Assembly (NCBI RefSeq): GCF_004216905.1 | Contig: NZ_SGXJ01000005.1 | Coordinates: 496,001 to 560,000, forward strand | Direction of reading: 5' to 3' | Length of the DNA: 64,000 nucleotides | Source: Kribbella sp. VKM Ac-2569 | GTDB taxonomy: Bacteria; Actinomycetota; Actinomycetes; Propionibacteriales; Kribbellaceae | Part shown: piece after piece, positions 43,251 through 52,373 of the stretch | Numbering within the stretch: the stretch's first letter is position 1 | Layout: each line of letters begins with the position of its first letter | Position numbers and translations under genes: made by a program | The notes under the pieces: model-generated | What the model was told of the DNA's origin: nothing | The model's input: only the letters and a program-made list of their open reading frames with translations | Databases searched by the model: none

Positions 43251-43790
43251 GTGGCAGTCAAGATCCGTTTGAAGCGCATCGGCAAGAAGCGCACCCCGCA
43301 CTACCGCATCGTCGTGATGGACGCCCGCGCCAAGCGGGACGGCCGCGCGATCGAGGAGATCGGGATCTACAACCCGAAGACCGAGCCCTCGTTCATCCGC
43401 GTCGAGTCGGAGCGGGCGCAGTACTGGCTGGGCGTCGGCGCGCAGCCGAGCGAGGCCGTCGAGGCGCTCTTCAAGGCGACCGGCGACTGGCAGAAGTTCA
43501 AGGGCCTGGACGCCCCGGCGCCGCTGCGGGTGGCCGAGCCGAAGCGGGACAAGCAGGAGATCTTCAACGAGGCGCTGGCCGAGGCCCACGGCTCGCTGAA
43601 GACCGAGGCGGTCACCGCCAAGAAGACGGCGAAGAAGGCCGAGAAGAAGGAAGAGGCCGCCGCCGAGGCGCCGAAGGCCGACGAGACTCCGAAGGCTGAC
43701 AAGGCTGACAAGGCGGACGACGCGAAGGCCGCGGCCAAGGCCGACGAGCCGAAGGCCGACGAGGCTGCGGCCGAGACCACCGAGGCCTGA
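43251..43790 (+). CDS. rpsP: 30S ribosomal protein S16 with long C-terminal tail
   Basis: Small-subunit ribosomal protein. The first 85 residues are standard S16 ([40 protein letters not shown]). The 179-residue product is about twice the usual length, ending in a Lys/Ala/Glu/Asp-rich tail (about 118-179) with KADE/KADKADK repeats. GTG 43251 is chosen because GGGAGA precedes it and the family N-terminus begins there; an in-frame extension upstream is not S16-like. khpA follows 2 bp after the stop. Confidence 0.96.
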   Translation: MAVKIRLKRIGKKRTPHYRIVVMDARAKRDGRAIEEIGIYNPKTEPSFIRVESERAQYWLGVGAQPSEAVEALFKATGDWQKFKGLDAPAPLRVAEPKRDKQEIFNEALAEAHGSLKTEAVTAKKTAKKAEKKEEAAAEAPKADETPKADKADKADDAKAAAKADEPKADEAAAETTEA

Positions 43791-43792
43791 CG

Positions 43793-44047
43793 ATGATGGA
43801 GACCGAGGCGCTCGAGCACCTGGTCCGAGGCATCGTGGACAACCCCGACGACGTCAGCGTCCGGGCCCGGACGCTGCGGCGTGGCCGCACCCTCGAGGTG
43901 CACGTCCACCCCGACGACATCGGCAAGGTGATCGGCCGCAACGGCCGCACCGCCACCGCGATCCGCACCGTCGTCGGCGCCCTCAGCTCCGAGTCGTCCC
44001 TGCGCATCGACTTCGTCGACGAGTTCAACCGGCGCCCGCGCCGCTGA
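43793..44047 (+). CDS. khpA: KH-domain RNA-binding protein KhpA
   Basis: An 84-residue single KH-domain protein. The GXXG loop is GRNG in KVIGRNGRTATAIRTV (about residues 42-57), preceded by LEVHVHPDDI. KhpA binds RNA broadly and affects cell size in firmicutes. The gene sits between rpsP and rimM, its conserved place in actinobacteria. Two adjacent ATG codons (43793, 43796) are possible starts. A strong stem-loop follows. Confidence 0.94.
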   Translation: MMETEALEHLVRGIVDNPDDVSVRARTLRRGRTLEVHVHPDDIGKVIGRNGRTATAIRTVVGALSSESSLRIDFVDEFNRRPRR

Positions 44048-44071
44048 CTCGGTAGTCCACAGCAGTCCTGT

Positions 44072-44105
44072 GAGGGGCCGCACCCGGTCTGGGGTGCGGC
44101 CCCTC
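44072..44105 (+). terminator. Stem-loop between khpA and rimM
   Basis: A 14-bp stem, GAGGGGCCGCACCC (44072-44085) with its complement (44092-44105), and a six-base loop. It is a typical GC-rich terminator or attenuator with only a short T/C run behind it. It may lower rimM-trmD expression relative to rpsP. Confidence 0.7.
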
Positions 44106-44122
44106 TCTCGTACAAAGGAGTA

Positions 44123-44674
44123 ATGCAGGTGTTGGTGACTGTCGGTCGGATCGGCCGCGCGCATGGGATCAAGGGCGAGGTCGGCATCGACGTGCGTACC
44201 GACGAGCCGGATCGCCGGTTCGCCGACGGCGCGACCGTCGTGACCGATGCGAAGGTGTCGCGGACGCTGACGATCGCTTCGAGCCGCTGGCACAGCGGGA
44301 AGTTGCTGGTGAAGTTCGCCGAGGTGCCGGATCGGACCGCGGCGGAGCAACTGCGCAACCTGGTCATCCAGTGCGAGATCGACGAGGACGAGCGCCCGGA
44401 GGACCCGGAGGAGTACTACGACCGCGACCTGATCGGCCTCGCGGTCCGCACCACCGACGGCGCTGACGTGGGCGAGGTGACCGACGTCGTGCATCTGCCG
44501 TCGCAGGACCTCCTGGAGATCCGGCGTACCGCGGGCAACCTCGTGCTGGTCCCGATGGTGGAGGAACTCGTCCCGGAGATCGACATCGACAAGCGGTACG
44601 TCGTCGTGGCGGACCGCCCCGGCCTGCTCGACCCCGAGGGCGCAGAGGTGGTCCAGACCGAGCCGGGGGACTGA
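44123..44674 (+). CDS. rimM: 16S rRNA processing protein RimM
   Basis: A 183-residue ribosome maturation factor that acts on the 30S head near S19. The N-terminal barrel has [18 protein letters not shown] and the C-terminal PRC-barrel domain has [13 protein letters not shown] and [19 protein letters not shown]. The ATG has AAAGGAG upstream. trmD starts 2 bp after the stop, the usual rimM-trmD arrangement. Confidence 0.96.
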   Translation: MQVLVTVGRIGRAHGIKGEVGIDVRTDEPDRRFADGATVVTDAKVSRTLTIASSRWHSGKLLVKFAEVPDRTAAEQLRNLVIQCEIDEDERPEDPEEYYDRDLIGLAVRTTDGADVGEVTDVVHLPSQDLLEIRRTAGNLVLVPMVEELVPEIDIDKRYVVVADRPGLLDPEGAEVVQTEPGD

Positions 44675-44675
44675 C

Positions 44676-45875
44676 ATGCGCCTGGATGTCGTCACGATCT
44701 TCCCGGAGTACCTGGCGGCCCTCGACGTCTCCCTGGTCGGGAAGGCGGCCAAGAGCGGGCTGCTGGACATCCACCTGCACGACCTGCGGGAGTGGACCCA
44801 TGACCGGCACCGGACCGTCGACGACACCCCGTACGGCGGGGGAGCGGGCATGGTGATGAAGCCAGAGCCCTGGGGACAGGCGCTGGACGCGATCGCCCCC
44901 GTGGACGGTCCCGCGCAGCCGCGGCTGATCGTGCCGACACCAGCCGGGCGGCCCTTCACCCAGGAGCTCGCGTACGAGCTCGCCGCCGAGCCCTGGCTCG
45001 CGTTCGCGTGTGGCCGGTACGAAGGCATCGACGCGCGTGTGGCGTCGTACGCCGGCGAGCGGATGCGCGTCGACGAGGTGTCCATCGGCGACTACGTGCT
45101 GAACGGCGGTGAGGTCGCCGTACTCGTGATGGTCGAGGCCGTGGCTCGCCTGCTGCCCGGCGTGATCGGCAACCCGGAGTCGCTGGCGGAGGAGTCCCAC
45201 TCGGGCGACGGCCTGCTCGAGTACCCGGTCTACACGAAGCCGCCGAGCTGGCGTGGGTACGACGTACCTGAGGTCCTGCTGTCCGGGAACCACGGCCTGA
45301 TCGCCGACTGGCGCCACGACGAGTCGGTACGGCGTACTGCGGAACGCCGGCCGGACCTCCTGGCCGCGTGGGGCGACGTGGTCGCTCAGAAGGAAGACGC
45401 GACCTCAGCGGTCCGCCTGCTGCCCGCTACGGCTGCTGACGCAGGCGAGATCCACGTACTGCAGCTGGCCGCGTTCCTGTCCGAAGCGCAGCTGTACGAC
45501 GACTACACGATTCCGCCGCTGACAGACGACCCTGCCGCGACTGCCGCCCGCCTGGAGCGGGGGACCGTCCTGAAGGCCGTCGCCGGCACCCGCATCGTCG
45601 GATCGGTCCAGCTCCTCGTCGACGACACGGTCGGACAGATCGAACGGCTCATCGTCGCCCCGGACTGGCAGGGCCGCGGGCTCGGTGCCCGCCTGCTGCG
45701 TGCCGCCGAGCAGGTGGCCCCCGCCGAAGTCACGTCGTACACGCTGAACACGGGCGCCCTGAGCGACCGGAACCTCGCCTTGTACCGGAAAGCGGGCTAT
45801 CGGGAGCTCAGCCGGGAGCCCCAGACGCCGAAGGTCGACCTGGTCCGGCTCGGCAAACGCAGACGCCGTAAGTGA
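44676..45875 (+). CDS. trmD: tRNA (guanine37-N1)-methyltransferase TrmD fused to a GNAT domain
   Basis: TrmD methylates G37 of tRNAs reading CCN, CGG and CUN codons, preventing frameshifts. Residues 1-236 are complete Trm[14 protein letters not shown], the SAM-knot motifs [10 protein letters not shown] (113-122) and [11 protein letters not shown] (136-146), and the C-terminal [18 protein letters not shown]. Residues about 245-399 form a GNAT acetyltransferase domain: [11 protein letters not shown] start, [18 protein letters not shown] with the acetyl-CoA loop QGRGLG (332-337), and [12 protein letters not shown]. The frame is continuous, with no stop between the domains. The usual TrmD is about 240-260 residues, so the fusion is real by length. 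The acceptor of the acetyl group is unknown. Confidence 0.95.
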   Translation: MRLDVVTIFPEYLAALDVSLVGKAAKSGLLDIHLHDLREWTHDRHRTVDDTPYGGGAGMVMKPEPWGQALDAIAPVDGPAQPRLIVPTPAGRPFTQELAYELAAEPWLAFACGRYEGIDARVASYAGERMRVDEVSIGDYVLNGGEVAVLVMVEAVARLLPGVIGNPESLAEESHSGDGLLEYPVYTKPPSWRGYDVPEVLLSGNHGLIADWRHDESVRRTAERRPDLLAAWGDVVAQKEDATSAVRLLPATAADAGEIHVLQLAAFLSEAQLYDDYTIPPLTDDPAATAARLERGTVLKAVAGTRIVGSVQLLVDDTVGQIERLIVAPDWQGRGLGARLLRAAEQVAPAEVTSYTLNTGALSDRNLALYRKAGYRELSREPQTPKVDLVRLGKRRRRK

Positions 45876-45905
45876 TCACCCTGCGCGGTCGACGGGGCAC
45901 CGGAT

Positions 45906-45935
45906 TTCGTCGCCGTGTGGGGCGTGTGGCAAGAT
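45906..45935 (+). promoter_or_regulatory. Putative rplS promoter
   Basis: TTCGTC (45906-45911), an 18-base spacer and CAAGAT (45930-45935). The GGCAAGAT context resembles GGCACAAT before rpsP. The leader to rplS is about 120 bases with no clear terminator. Confidence 0.35.
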
Positions 45936-46059
45936 TGTCTGTTGCTGCCCTTCGGTGCTCCTGCCACAGGGGGTGACCACCGACCGGCAGCCTTTTGATG
46001 ACTTCATCACCACCGACATTCGTGGGTGACCTGTGGCACGCGCGAGGAAGAGACACCTG

Positions 46060-46419
46060 ATGAGCAACATCCTGAACGAGCTCGACAACGCGAGCAAGCG
46101 CGACGACATCCCGGCCTTCCGCGCCGGTGACACCGTGAACGTGCACGTGAAGGTCGTCGAAGGAAACCGGTCCCGCGTCCAGGTGTTCAAGGGTGTCGTG
46201 ATCCGCCGCCAGGGTGGTGGCCTGCAGGAGACCTTCACGGTCCGCAAGGTCAGCTTCGGCGTCGGCGTCGAGCGGACCTTCCCGCTGCACACCCCGATCG
46301 TCGACAAGATCGAGGTCGTGACCCGCGGCGACGTCCGCCGCGCCAAGCTGTACTACCTGCGCGAGCTGCGCGGTAAGGCGGCGAAGATCAAGGAGAAGCG
46401 CGAAGTCCCGGCCTCCTGA
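46060..46419 (+). CDS. rplS: 50S ribosomal protein L19
   Basis: A 119-residue large-subunit protein at the subunit interface. It opens [20 protein letters not shown] and has [34 protein letters not shown] and the C-terminal [21 protein letters not shown] 46060 is chosen because GAGGAAGAG precedes it and the family starts there, rather than an in-frame GTG 27 bp upstream. It lies after trmD with a promoter-bearing gap, as is common. Confidence 0.97.
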   Translation: MSNILNELDNASKRDDIPAFRAGDTVNVHVKVVEGNRSRVQVFKGVVIRRQGGGLQETFTVRKVSFGVGVERTFPLHTPIVDKIEVVTRGDVRRAKLYYLRELRGKAAKIKEKREVPAS

Positions 46420-46443
46420 CGCCCGTAACGACGACGGTCACCT

Positions 46444-47193
46444 ATGGCGCCGAGCACTGCGACTCGCGCTCGCCCTCGACCGGTATCCAAGAGGGCACGT
46501 CGCAGCAAAGGACGTCACCGCAGGCTGAAGCAGCGGAATCCGCTGCTCAGCCTGCTCGTCGAGATGAGCACCGTCACGGTGCTCGCGCTCGTCATCACGG
46601 TGGTCCTGCGGCTGTTCGTCGCCGAGGCGTTCTACGTCCCGTCGGAGTCGATGTACGACACCCTGACGAAGGACGACCGGATCCTCGCCGAGAAGATCAG
46701 CTACCTGCACCGCGACGTCGACCGCGGTGACATCATCGTCTTCAAGGACCCGGACAACTGGCTGAACGAGGAAGAGGTCAAGCCGGGCACGGTGCGCCGG
46801 ATCGGTGAGTTCGTCGGCATCCTGCCGCGCAGCGGCGAGGGTCACCTGGTGAAGCGGGTGATCGGCATCGGCGGCGACCGGGTGGTCTGCTGCAACAAGC
46901 AGGGCCAGATCACCGTCAACGGCATCCCGCTGGACGAGCGGGAGTACCTCCTGAAGGACGCCAAACCGTCCGAGCTGCCCTTCAACGTGCTGGTTCCGGC
47001 CGGTCACCTGTGGGTGATGGGCGACAACCGGGCCGAGTCCGCCGATTCCCGCGCCCACATGGGCGGCCCCGGCGGCGGATTCGTGCCGGTCGAGAACGTG
47101 GTTGGCCGGGCCTGTTGCGTAATCTGGCCGTCTGACCGGATGACGATGCTGCGTCCTCCGGAAACCTTCAAGAAGCCGGGGCTGAAGAAGTGA
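46444..47193 (+). CDS. lepB: Type I signal peptidase (first of tandem pair)
   Basis: A 249-residue membrane peptidase that removes signal peptides. A basic N-terminus (about 7-31) precedes one membrane segment (about 42-60). The catalytic serine is S69 in YVPSESM and the general base is K137 in HLVKRVIGIGGD; the later box is VMGDNRAESADSR. The gene overlaps the next lepB by a GTGA. The Arg-rich cytoplasmic leader is longer than in the second copy. Confidence 0.95.
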   Translation: MAPSTATRARPRPVSKRARRSKGRHRRLKQRNPLLSLLVEMSTVTVLALVITVVLRLFVAEAFYVPSESMYDTLTKDDRILAEKISYLHRDVDRGDIIVFKDPDNWLNEEEVKPGTVRRIGEFVGILPRSGEGHLVKRVIGIGGDRVVCCNKQGQITVNGIPLDEREYLLKDAKPSELPFNVLVPAGHLWVMGDNRAESADSRAHMGGPGGGFVPVENVVGRACCVIWPSDRMTMLRPPETFKKPGLKK

Positions 47194-47954
47194 CCGATAC
47201 ACCGACCAAGACGGACGCCAAACCTGCCCACCGCTCGGGCTTCGCGGCGGCCGCCCGCGAGTTCGTGCTGATCGTGGTCGGTGCCCTGATCGTTTCCTCG
47301 ATCCTGCGGGCGTTCGTCGGGCAGATGTTCATCATCCCGAGCGAGTCGATGGAGAACACCCTGCTGGTCGGCGACCGGGTCGTGGTGGAGAAGCTCACCG
47401 ACGTCAAGCGCGGTGACGTGGTCGTGTTCGAGGACCCGGGCGGCTGGCTCGGCGCCGAGGAGAGCGGCCAGAAGCGCGGCTCGATCGGTCGGTTCTTCGA
47501 GATCGTCGGCCTGCTGCCGGACTCCAGCCACGGCCACCTGATCAAGCGCCTCATCGGCATGCCCGGCGACAAGGTCGCCTGCTGCGACGCGAAGGGCCGG
47601 CTGCTCGTGAACGGCCAGCCGCTCGACGAGACCAGTTACCTGTATCCGGGCGACGCCCCGTCCCAGATGGACTTCCAGGTCACCGTCCCGGCCGGCCGGA
47701 TCTTCGTGATGGGCGACCACCGCTCCGCCTCCGGGGACTCCCGCGTGCACCTGCAGGACCTCGACGCGAACGGCGGCAACCAGGGCGACGCGGCGTTCGT
47801 CCCGCTCGACAAGGTCACCGGACGGGCGATCATGATCGTCTGGCCGGCGGGCCGCTGGGGCAAACTCGGCGTACCGGACACGTTCAAGGCGGTGCCGGCG
47901 GCCGGTCCGGCGCCTGACAAACCTTCGATATCGCTCACGCCACCACCCAAGTAA
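47190..47954 (+). CDS. lepB: Type I signal peptidase (second of tandem pair)
   Basis: A 254-residue signal peptidase with one membrane segment (about 24-42), catalytic S53 in FIIPSESM, K119 in HLIKRLIGMPGD, and VMGDHRSASGDSR. It is translationally coupled to the first copy (GTGA). Both keep the full catalytic dyad and box order, so both are probably active. Multiple type I signal peptidases are known in Streptomyces, where they differ in substrate preference. Confidence 0.95.
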   Translation: MTDTPTKTDAKPAHRSGFAAAAREFVLIVVGALIVSSILRAFVGQMFIIPSESMENTLLVGDRVVVEKLTDVKRGDVVVFEDPGGWLGAEESGQKRGSIGRFFEIVGLLPDSSHGHLIKRLIGMPGDKVACCDAKGRLLVNGQPLDETSYLYPGDAPSQMDFQVTVPAGRIFVMGDHRSASGDSRVHLQDLDANGGNQGDAAFVPLDKVTGRAIMIVWPAGRWGKLGVPDTFKAVPAAGPAPDKPSISLTPPPK

Positions 47955-48006
47955 CCGTTCTGTCGCCTCGGACGCCTAGGGTGAGTTGTGTGATGCGGAG
48001 GGCTGG

Positions 48007-48705
48007 ATGAGCGCGTTACCGCGCGGGAGCACGGTACGGCGGGACGCCGGGCTGTACGGGTACGAGCGCGCGCTGCGCCGCGTCGGCCTGGACCCGATCG
48101 CCGGTGTCGACGAGGCCGGTCGTGGACCGTGCGCGGGACCGCTGGTGGCTGCCGCGGTGATCCTGCCGGAGGGCAAGCGCGGTCAGATCCCGGGGCTGGC
48201 CGACTCGAAGCTGCTCACCGCGAAGGCGCGGGAGCGCTGCTACAAAGAGGTCCGCAAGCGTGCCCTGGCCTGGTCGGTGGTGTCCATCGAGGCGGACGAG
48301 TGCGATCGGCTCGGTATGCACGTCGCGAACGTGGAGGCGCTCCGCCGGGCGCTGTTCCGGCTCGACGTGCGGCCGTCATACGTGCTGACCGACGGTTTCG
48401 GTGTCGACGGTCTCGGCGTACCGGGCCTGGCGATGTGGAAGGGCGACCGGGTGGCCGCCTGCATCTCTGCCGCGTCAGTGATCGCCAAGGTGACGCGGGA
48501 TCGCGTGATGGAGCACTGGGACAAGGTGTACCCGCAGTACGGGTTCGGGATCCACAAGGGGTACTGCACCCCTGAACACCAGGCGGCACTGGACGAATAC
48601 GGCCCGTGCCCACAACATCGACGCCGGTTTGAGAATGTCCGCCGCAGTCTGCGGCCCGTTATGGGACAGAATGTCACCAGTCCCACCGGAGTGGAGAACC
48701 GATGA
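48007..48705 (+). CDS. rnhB: Ribonuclease HII
   Basis: Cleaves RNA in RNA-DNA hybrids and removes misincorporated ribonucleotides. The 232-residue product has the DEAGRGP motif with D35-E36 in AGVDEAGRGPCAGPL, the ADSKLL element and KGDRVAACISAASVIAKVTRD. ATG 48007 is chosen because GCGGAGGG precedes it; an in-frame GTG at 47986 is less likely. The stop overlaps the DUF2469 gene by an ATGA. Confidence 0.96.
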   Translation: MSALPRGSTVRRDAGLYGYERALRRVGLDPIAGVDEAGRGPCAGPLVAAAVILPEGKRGQIPGLADSKLLTAKARERCYKEVRKRALAWSVVSIEADECDRLGMHVANVEALRRALFRLDVRPSYVLTDGFGVDGLGVPGLAMWKGDRVAACISAASVIAKVTRDRVMEHWDKVYPQYGFGIHKGYCTPEHQAALDEYGPCPQHRRRFENVRRSLRPVMGQNVTSPTGVENR

Positions 48706-49025
48706 GTGCAGACGACCTCGAGAAGTACGAGACCGATATGGAGCTTCAGCTCTATCGGGAGTACAAGGACGTCGTCGGGATCTTCAAATATGTCGTGGAG
48801 ACCGAGCGGCGCTTCTACCTGTGCAACGCGGTCGACCTGAAGGTCCGCACCGAGGGCGGCGACGTGTACTTCGAGGTGACGATGGCCGACGCCTGGGTCT
48901 GGGACGTGTACCGTTCCGCCCGCTTCGTCAAGAACGCCAAGGTCGTCACCTTCCGCGACGTCAACATCGAAGAGCTCGCCAAGTCCGACCTGGAAGTCCC
49001 GAAGGACTCCGACTTCGGCCGCTGA
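48702..49025 (+). CDS. DUF2469 family protein
   Basis: A 107-residue member of a small actinobacteria-specific family that almost always follows rnhB. It opens MSADDLEKYETDMELQLYRE and contains ERRFYLCNAVDLKVRTEGGD and DAWVWDVYRSARFV. Function is unproven. It is translationally coupled to rnhB (ATGA), so a role linked to that region, or simple co-regulation, is likely. Confidence 0.92.
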   Translation: MSADDLEKYETDMELQLYREYKDVVGIFKYVVETERRFYLCNAVDLKVRTEGGDVYFEVTMADAWVWDVYRSARFVKNAKVVTFRDVNIEELAKSDLEVPKDSDFGR

Positions 49026-49119
49026 CGTCGTCCACAGGCGCGCGGTTGTCCACAGTTTGAAGGTGAGGTCCGTTTCCGAGGCCTGATCCCGGCATCTTCT
49101 CTGCCGGAGGTGGTCATCG

Positions 49120-49476
49120 ATGCGGACCAGGAACACCGTCGGACGGTACGGCGAGGATCTCGCCGCGAGGTATCTCAGCACCCACGGTTTCGCCGTGCTC
49201 GAGCGCAACTGGCGCTGCGAGTTCGGCGAGATCGACATCGTCGCGCGCGAAGGCGACACACTTGTCGTCTGTGAGGTGAAGACCCGGCGCGGGCTGAACT
49301 ACGGCACCCCGCTGGAGGCGATCACCTACCGGAAGCTGGCCAGGCTCCGGAGGCTAGCCGGCCGCTGGCTGCAGACTCATCAGCTCAGACCCGCCGAGAT
49401 CCGGATCGACATCATCTCGATCCTGTTCGACCACAACACGCCACCGACCGTGGACCACGTCCGAGGTGCGATCTGA
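49120..49476 (+). CDS. YraN (UPF0102) family endonuclease-like protein
   Basis: A 118-residue protein of the UPF0102/YraN family with a PD-(D/E)XK-like core: NTVGRYGEDLAARYL, RNWRCEFGEIDIVAREGDTLVVCEVKTR and EIRIDIISI. The acid residues in GEIDIV and EVK are positioned as in Holliday-junction-resolvase-like nucleases, but activity is not established for most members. The gap before it holds a TTGTCCACA DnaA-box-like sequence (49046-49054). It overlaps comM by one base (TGATG). Confidence 0.92.
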   Translation: MRTRNTVGRYGEDLAARYLSTHGFAVLERNWRCEFGEIDIVAREGDTLVVCEVKTRRGLNYGTPLEAITYRKLARLRRLAGRWLQTHQLRPAEIRIDIISILFDHNTPPTVDHVRGAI

Positions 49477-51053
49477 TGGCCCTCGCACACACCTGGTCCG
49501 TCGCCCTGGTCGGTCTGGAGGGTCACCTGGTCGAGGTCGAGGCCGACATCGCCCAGGGCCTGCCGAAGACGACCCTGATCGGTCTTCCCGACACATCCCT
49601 GTCCGAAGCCCGCGACCGTGTCCGCGCCGCCGTGGTGAACAGCGGCGAGCGGTTCCCCGACCGCAAGCTCACGATCGGCCTGTCACCCGCCACTCTGCCC
49701 AAGACCGGCTCGCACTACGACGTCGCCATCGCTTTGTCGCTCCTCACGGCGGCCGGCGCGGTCGATCCCGGCGCGCTCCGCCGTACGGCGATCATCGGCG
49801 AACTGGGCCTCGACGGCCGCATCCGCGAGGTCCGCGGCGCGCTCGCGATGACCCTGGCCGCGTCCCGGGCCGGATTCGACCGCATCGTCGTCCCCGACCT
49901 CAACGTCGGCGAGGCCCGCCTGGTCCCCGGCATCGAGGTGTACGGCGCTCGCTCGCTCCGCCAGGTCCTCGCCCTGCTCCGTGGCACCGAGATCCCCGAC
50001 GAAGCACCACCCCGCGCCGAGCCACGCCTGGTGTCGGAATCGCTGATCCGACTGCCGGCGGTCGATCTCGAGGACATCATCGGCCAGCAGGAGGGTCGAC
50101 GCGCGATCGAGGCCGCAGCCGCCGGCGGTCACCACCTGTTCCTGCACGGCCCACCAGGGTCCGGCAAGACGATGCTGGCCGAGCGCCTGGCCGGGCTCAT
50201 GCCTGACCTCAGCACCGACGACTCGCTGGAAGTTTCAGCCGTGCACTCACTCGCCGGCCTGCTCACCAACGACGCCGAGCTGGTCCACCGACCACCATTC
50301 ATCGCGCCCCACCACACGGCGTCCCTGGCCAGCCTGGTCGGCGGCGGCACCGGCGTGCCGAGACCGGGCGCCATCAGCTGCGCGCACCGCGGCATCCTCT
50401 TCGTCGACGAGGCACCCGAGATGCATCCACTGGCCCTCGACAGCCTCCGGCAGCCACTCGAATCGGGATTCGTCGAAATCCACCGGGCGGCGGCCGTTGC
50501 CAAGTTCCCCGCCCGCTTTATGCTCGTCCTCGCCGCGAACCCTTGTCCGTGCGGCATGTCCGGTACGAACCAAGGCATCTGCAGTTGCACACCACAGCAC
50601 CTGGCGCGGTACCGCCAGCGGATCAGCGGCCCGATCAAGGACCGCCTCGACATTCAGCGCCAGATCCTGCCGGCCGCCCGCACCGTCACCGACGGCCAAC
50701 CCGTGGAGTCGACTGCCGTCGTCGCCGCTCGCGTCCAGGCCGCCCGCGATCGCCAGACGCACCGCTACCGCGAGACCGCCTGGACCCTCAACAGCGAGAT
50801 CCCCGGCCCCGTCCTGCGTCGCGAACACCCGCTGGACGACGCCAGCCAGAAGCTCCTGGAAGACCACTACACAGCCGGCCGCCTCACCGCCCGAGGCTTC
50901 GACCGCGTAGTCCGCCTCGCCTGGACCTTGACCGACCTAGCCGGCGCCACCATCCCCACAGTCGACGAAACCCACGAAGCCTTCCAACTCCGCTCAGGCG
51001 AACCCCTAACCCACCTAGCCGACCTCCGCCCCCTCAAAGGATCCACCCCATGA
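49476..51053 (+). CDS. ComM-type Mg-chelatase-like AAA ATPase
   Basis: A 525-residue YifB/ComM family protein, a hexameric helicase that promotes branch migration during uptake and integration of DNA. An N-terminal Lon-S5-like domain (about 1-170, KLTIGLSPATLPKTGSHYD) is followed by an AAA domain with Walker A GPPGSGKT (225-232), Walker B region ILFVDEAPE and a C-terminal Mg-chelatase domain. It overlaps yraN and dprA, forming the conserved yraN-comM-dprA operon of DNA-uptake genes. Confidence 0.95.
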   Translation: MALAHTWSVALVGLEGHLVEVEADIAQGLPKTTLIGLPDTSLSEARDRVRAAVVNSGERFPDRKLTIGLSPATLPKTGSHYDVAIALSLLTAAGAVDPGALRRTAIIGELGLDGRIREVRGALAMTLAASRAGFDRIVVPDLNVGEARLVPGIEVYGARSLRQVLALLRGTEIPDEAPPRAEPRLVSESLIRLPAVDLEDIIGQQEGRRAIEAAAAGGHHLFLHGPPGSGKTMLAERLAGLMPDLSTDDSLEVSAVHSLAGLLTNDAELVHRPPFIAPHHTASLASLVGGGTGVPRPGAISCAHRGILFVDEAPEMHPLALDSLRQPLESGFVEIHRAAAVAKFPARFMLVLAANPCPCGMSGTNQGICSCTPQHLARYRQRISGPIKDRLDIQRQILPAARTVTDGQPVESTAVVAARVQAARDRQTHRYRETAWTLNSEIPGPVLRREHPLDDASQKLLEDHYTAGRLTARGFDRVVRLAWTLTDLAGATIPTVDETHEAFQLRSGEPLTHLADLRPLKGSTP

Positions 51054-52258
51054 CACCCACCTACGCACTCACGACCGAAGGTTCCGGCTCCGGGCGAGGG
51101 GCGGATGGCTACGAGTCGGTTGCTAGCGGCAACGGAGATGAGGAGCGTCTGGCGCGCGCCGGCCTGTCGCGGGTGGTCGAGCCAGGCGACCTCGCCGCCC
51201 TGAAGGCCTTCGACGGCCTTCCCCCGTTGGAGATCTGGGACCGCCTCCAGCACAACGCCGCCGGCCTGGAGCGCTGGTCCACCCGACTCGCCACGGCCGA
51301 CCCACACCGAGATCTCGAGCGAGCCGCAGCCGCTGGCGCTCGGTTCGTGATCCCCGGCGACGACGAATGGCCGGCCGAAGTCGAGGTCCTCGACGAAGCC
51401 GGTCAGCTGACCCGGCGAGCCGGCGTACCGTTCGGCATCTGGGTCCGCGGCCGCGCGAACCTCCGCCACGCCCTAACCCGAGCCGTCGCCATCGTCGGCG
51501 CCCGCGCCTGCTCGTCGTACGGCGAACACGTATCCGCCGAACTGTCCTCGGGCCTCGCCGACAACGGCCTCACGATCGTCTCCGGAGGCGCCTACGGCAT
51601 CGACGCGGCCGCACACCGCGGAGCCCTCGCAGCCGCCGGCACGACAATCGCAGTCCTCGCCTGTGGCGTCGACGTCAGCTACCCGAAGCGAAACTCCGCC
51701 CTGCTCAGCCGCATCGCCGAGGACGGCCTGGTCGTCGCCGAACTCCCACCCGGCTGCGCCCCGACCAAGCTCCGCTTCCTCGCCCGCAACCGGCTCATCG
51801 CCGCCATCACCCAAGGCACCGTCGTCATCGAGGCCGCAGTACGCAGCGGTGCCCTCAACACCGCCGGCTGGGCCGAACAATGCGGCCGCCCCGTCCTCGC
51901 CGTCCCCGGCCCGATCACCTCGCGAATGTCGGCGGGCAGCCACCTACTCGTCCGCGAACGCAATGCCGTCCTGGCCACCAACGTTGCCGACATCATCGAA
52001 GCAATCTCCCCCTTCGGCACCAACCTCACCCAACCCCCAAGAGCCGCCCCAACCCTCACCGACACCCTCGACCCCGACCTCCAACGAACCCTGGACGCCG
52101 TCCCGGTCCACAACCCCGCCCCCACAGACCGCATAGCCAGCACCGCAGGCTTGGACCTCCCCACCACCCAGCAATGCCTACAAACCCTCACGACCCTGAC
52201 CCTCATAACCCAAACCCCCACCGGCTGGCGCCTAACACCCGCCACACCATGCCCGTAA
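51050..52258 (+). CDS. dprA: DNA-processing protein DprA
   Basis: A 402-residue protein that binds single-stranded DNA and loads RecA during natural transformation. The Rossmann-like core has AIVGARACSSYGE (GxRxxS-type), IVSGGAYGIDAAAHRGAL, GVDVSYPKRN and LARNRLIAA. A C-terminal winged-helix-like stretch (about 340-400) follows. The first 40 residues are a poorly conserved extension. ATG 51050 makes an ATGA with comM; the longer in-frame extension upstream is not coding. Confidence 0.94.
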   Translation: MTPTYALTTEGSGSGRGADGYESVASGNGDEERLARAGLSRVVEPGDLAALKAFDGLPPLEIWDRLQHNAAGLERWSTRLATADPHRDLERAAAAGARFVIPGDDEWPAEVEVLDEAGQLTRRAGVPFGIWVRGRANLRHALTRAVAIVGARACSSYGEHVSAELSSGLADNGLTIVSGGAYGIDAAAHRGALAAAGTTIAVLACGVDVSYPKRNSALLSRIAEDGLVVAELPPGCAPTKLRFLARNRLIAAITQGTVVIEAAVRSGALNTAGWAEQCGRPVLAVPGPITSRMSAGSHLLVRERNAVLATNVADIIEAISPFGTNLTQPPRAAPTLTDTLDPDLQRTLDAVPVHNPAPTDRIASTAGLDLPTTQQCLQTLTTLTLITQTPTGWRLTPATPCP

Positions 52259-52286
52259 CAACCAGGAGATCAATCCACCGACTCGC

Positions 52287-52326
52287 CCACCTCTGCCGGT
52301 CCCGCAGGGCACCCATTCGGAGGTGG
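52287..52326 (+). terminator. Possible terminator after dprA
   Basis: CCACCTC (52287-52293) pairs with GAGGTGG (52320-52326), with an inner TGCC/GGCA pairing. The stem lies 28 bp after the dprA stop. No T-run follows. Confidence 0.35.
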
Positions 52327-52373
52327 TCAGGAATCGAGAAGCGGGGCGCGGTCTGGCTCCCTAGTTTGGAGAC

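Noticed and set aside
45876-46059. Structured leader RNA before rplS
   Set aside because: Only a promoter-like sequence is convincing; I saw no strong paired structure beyond short stems.
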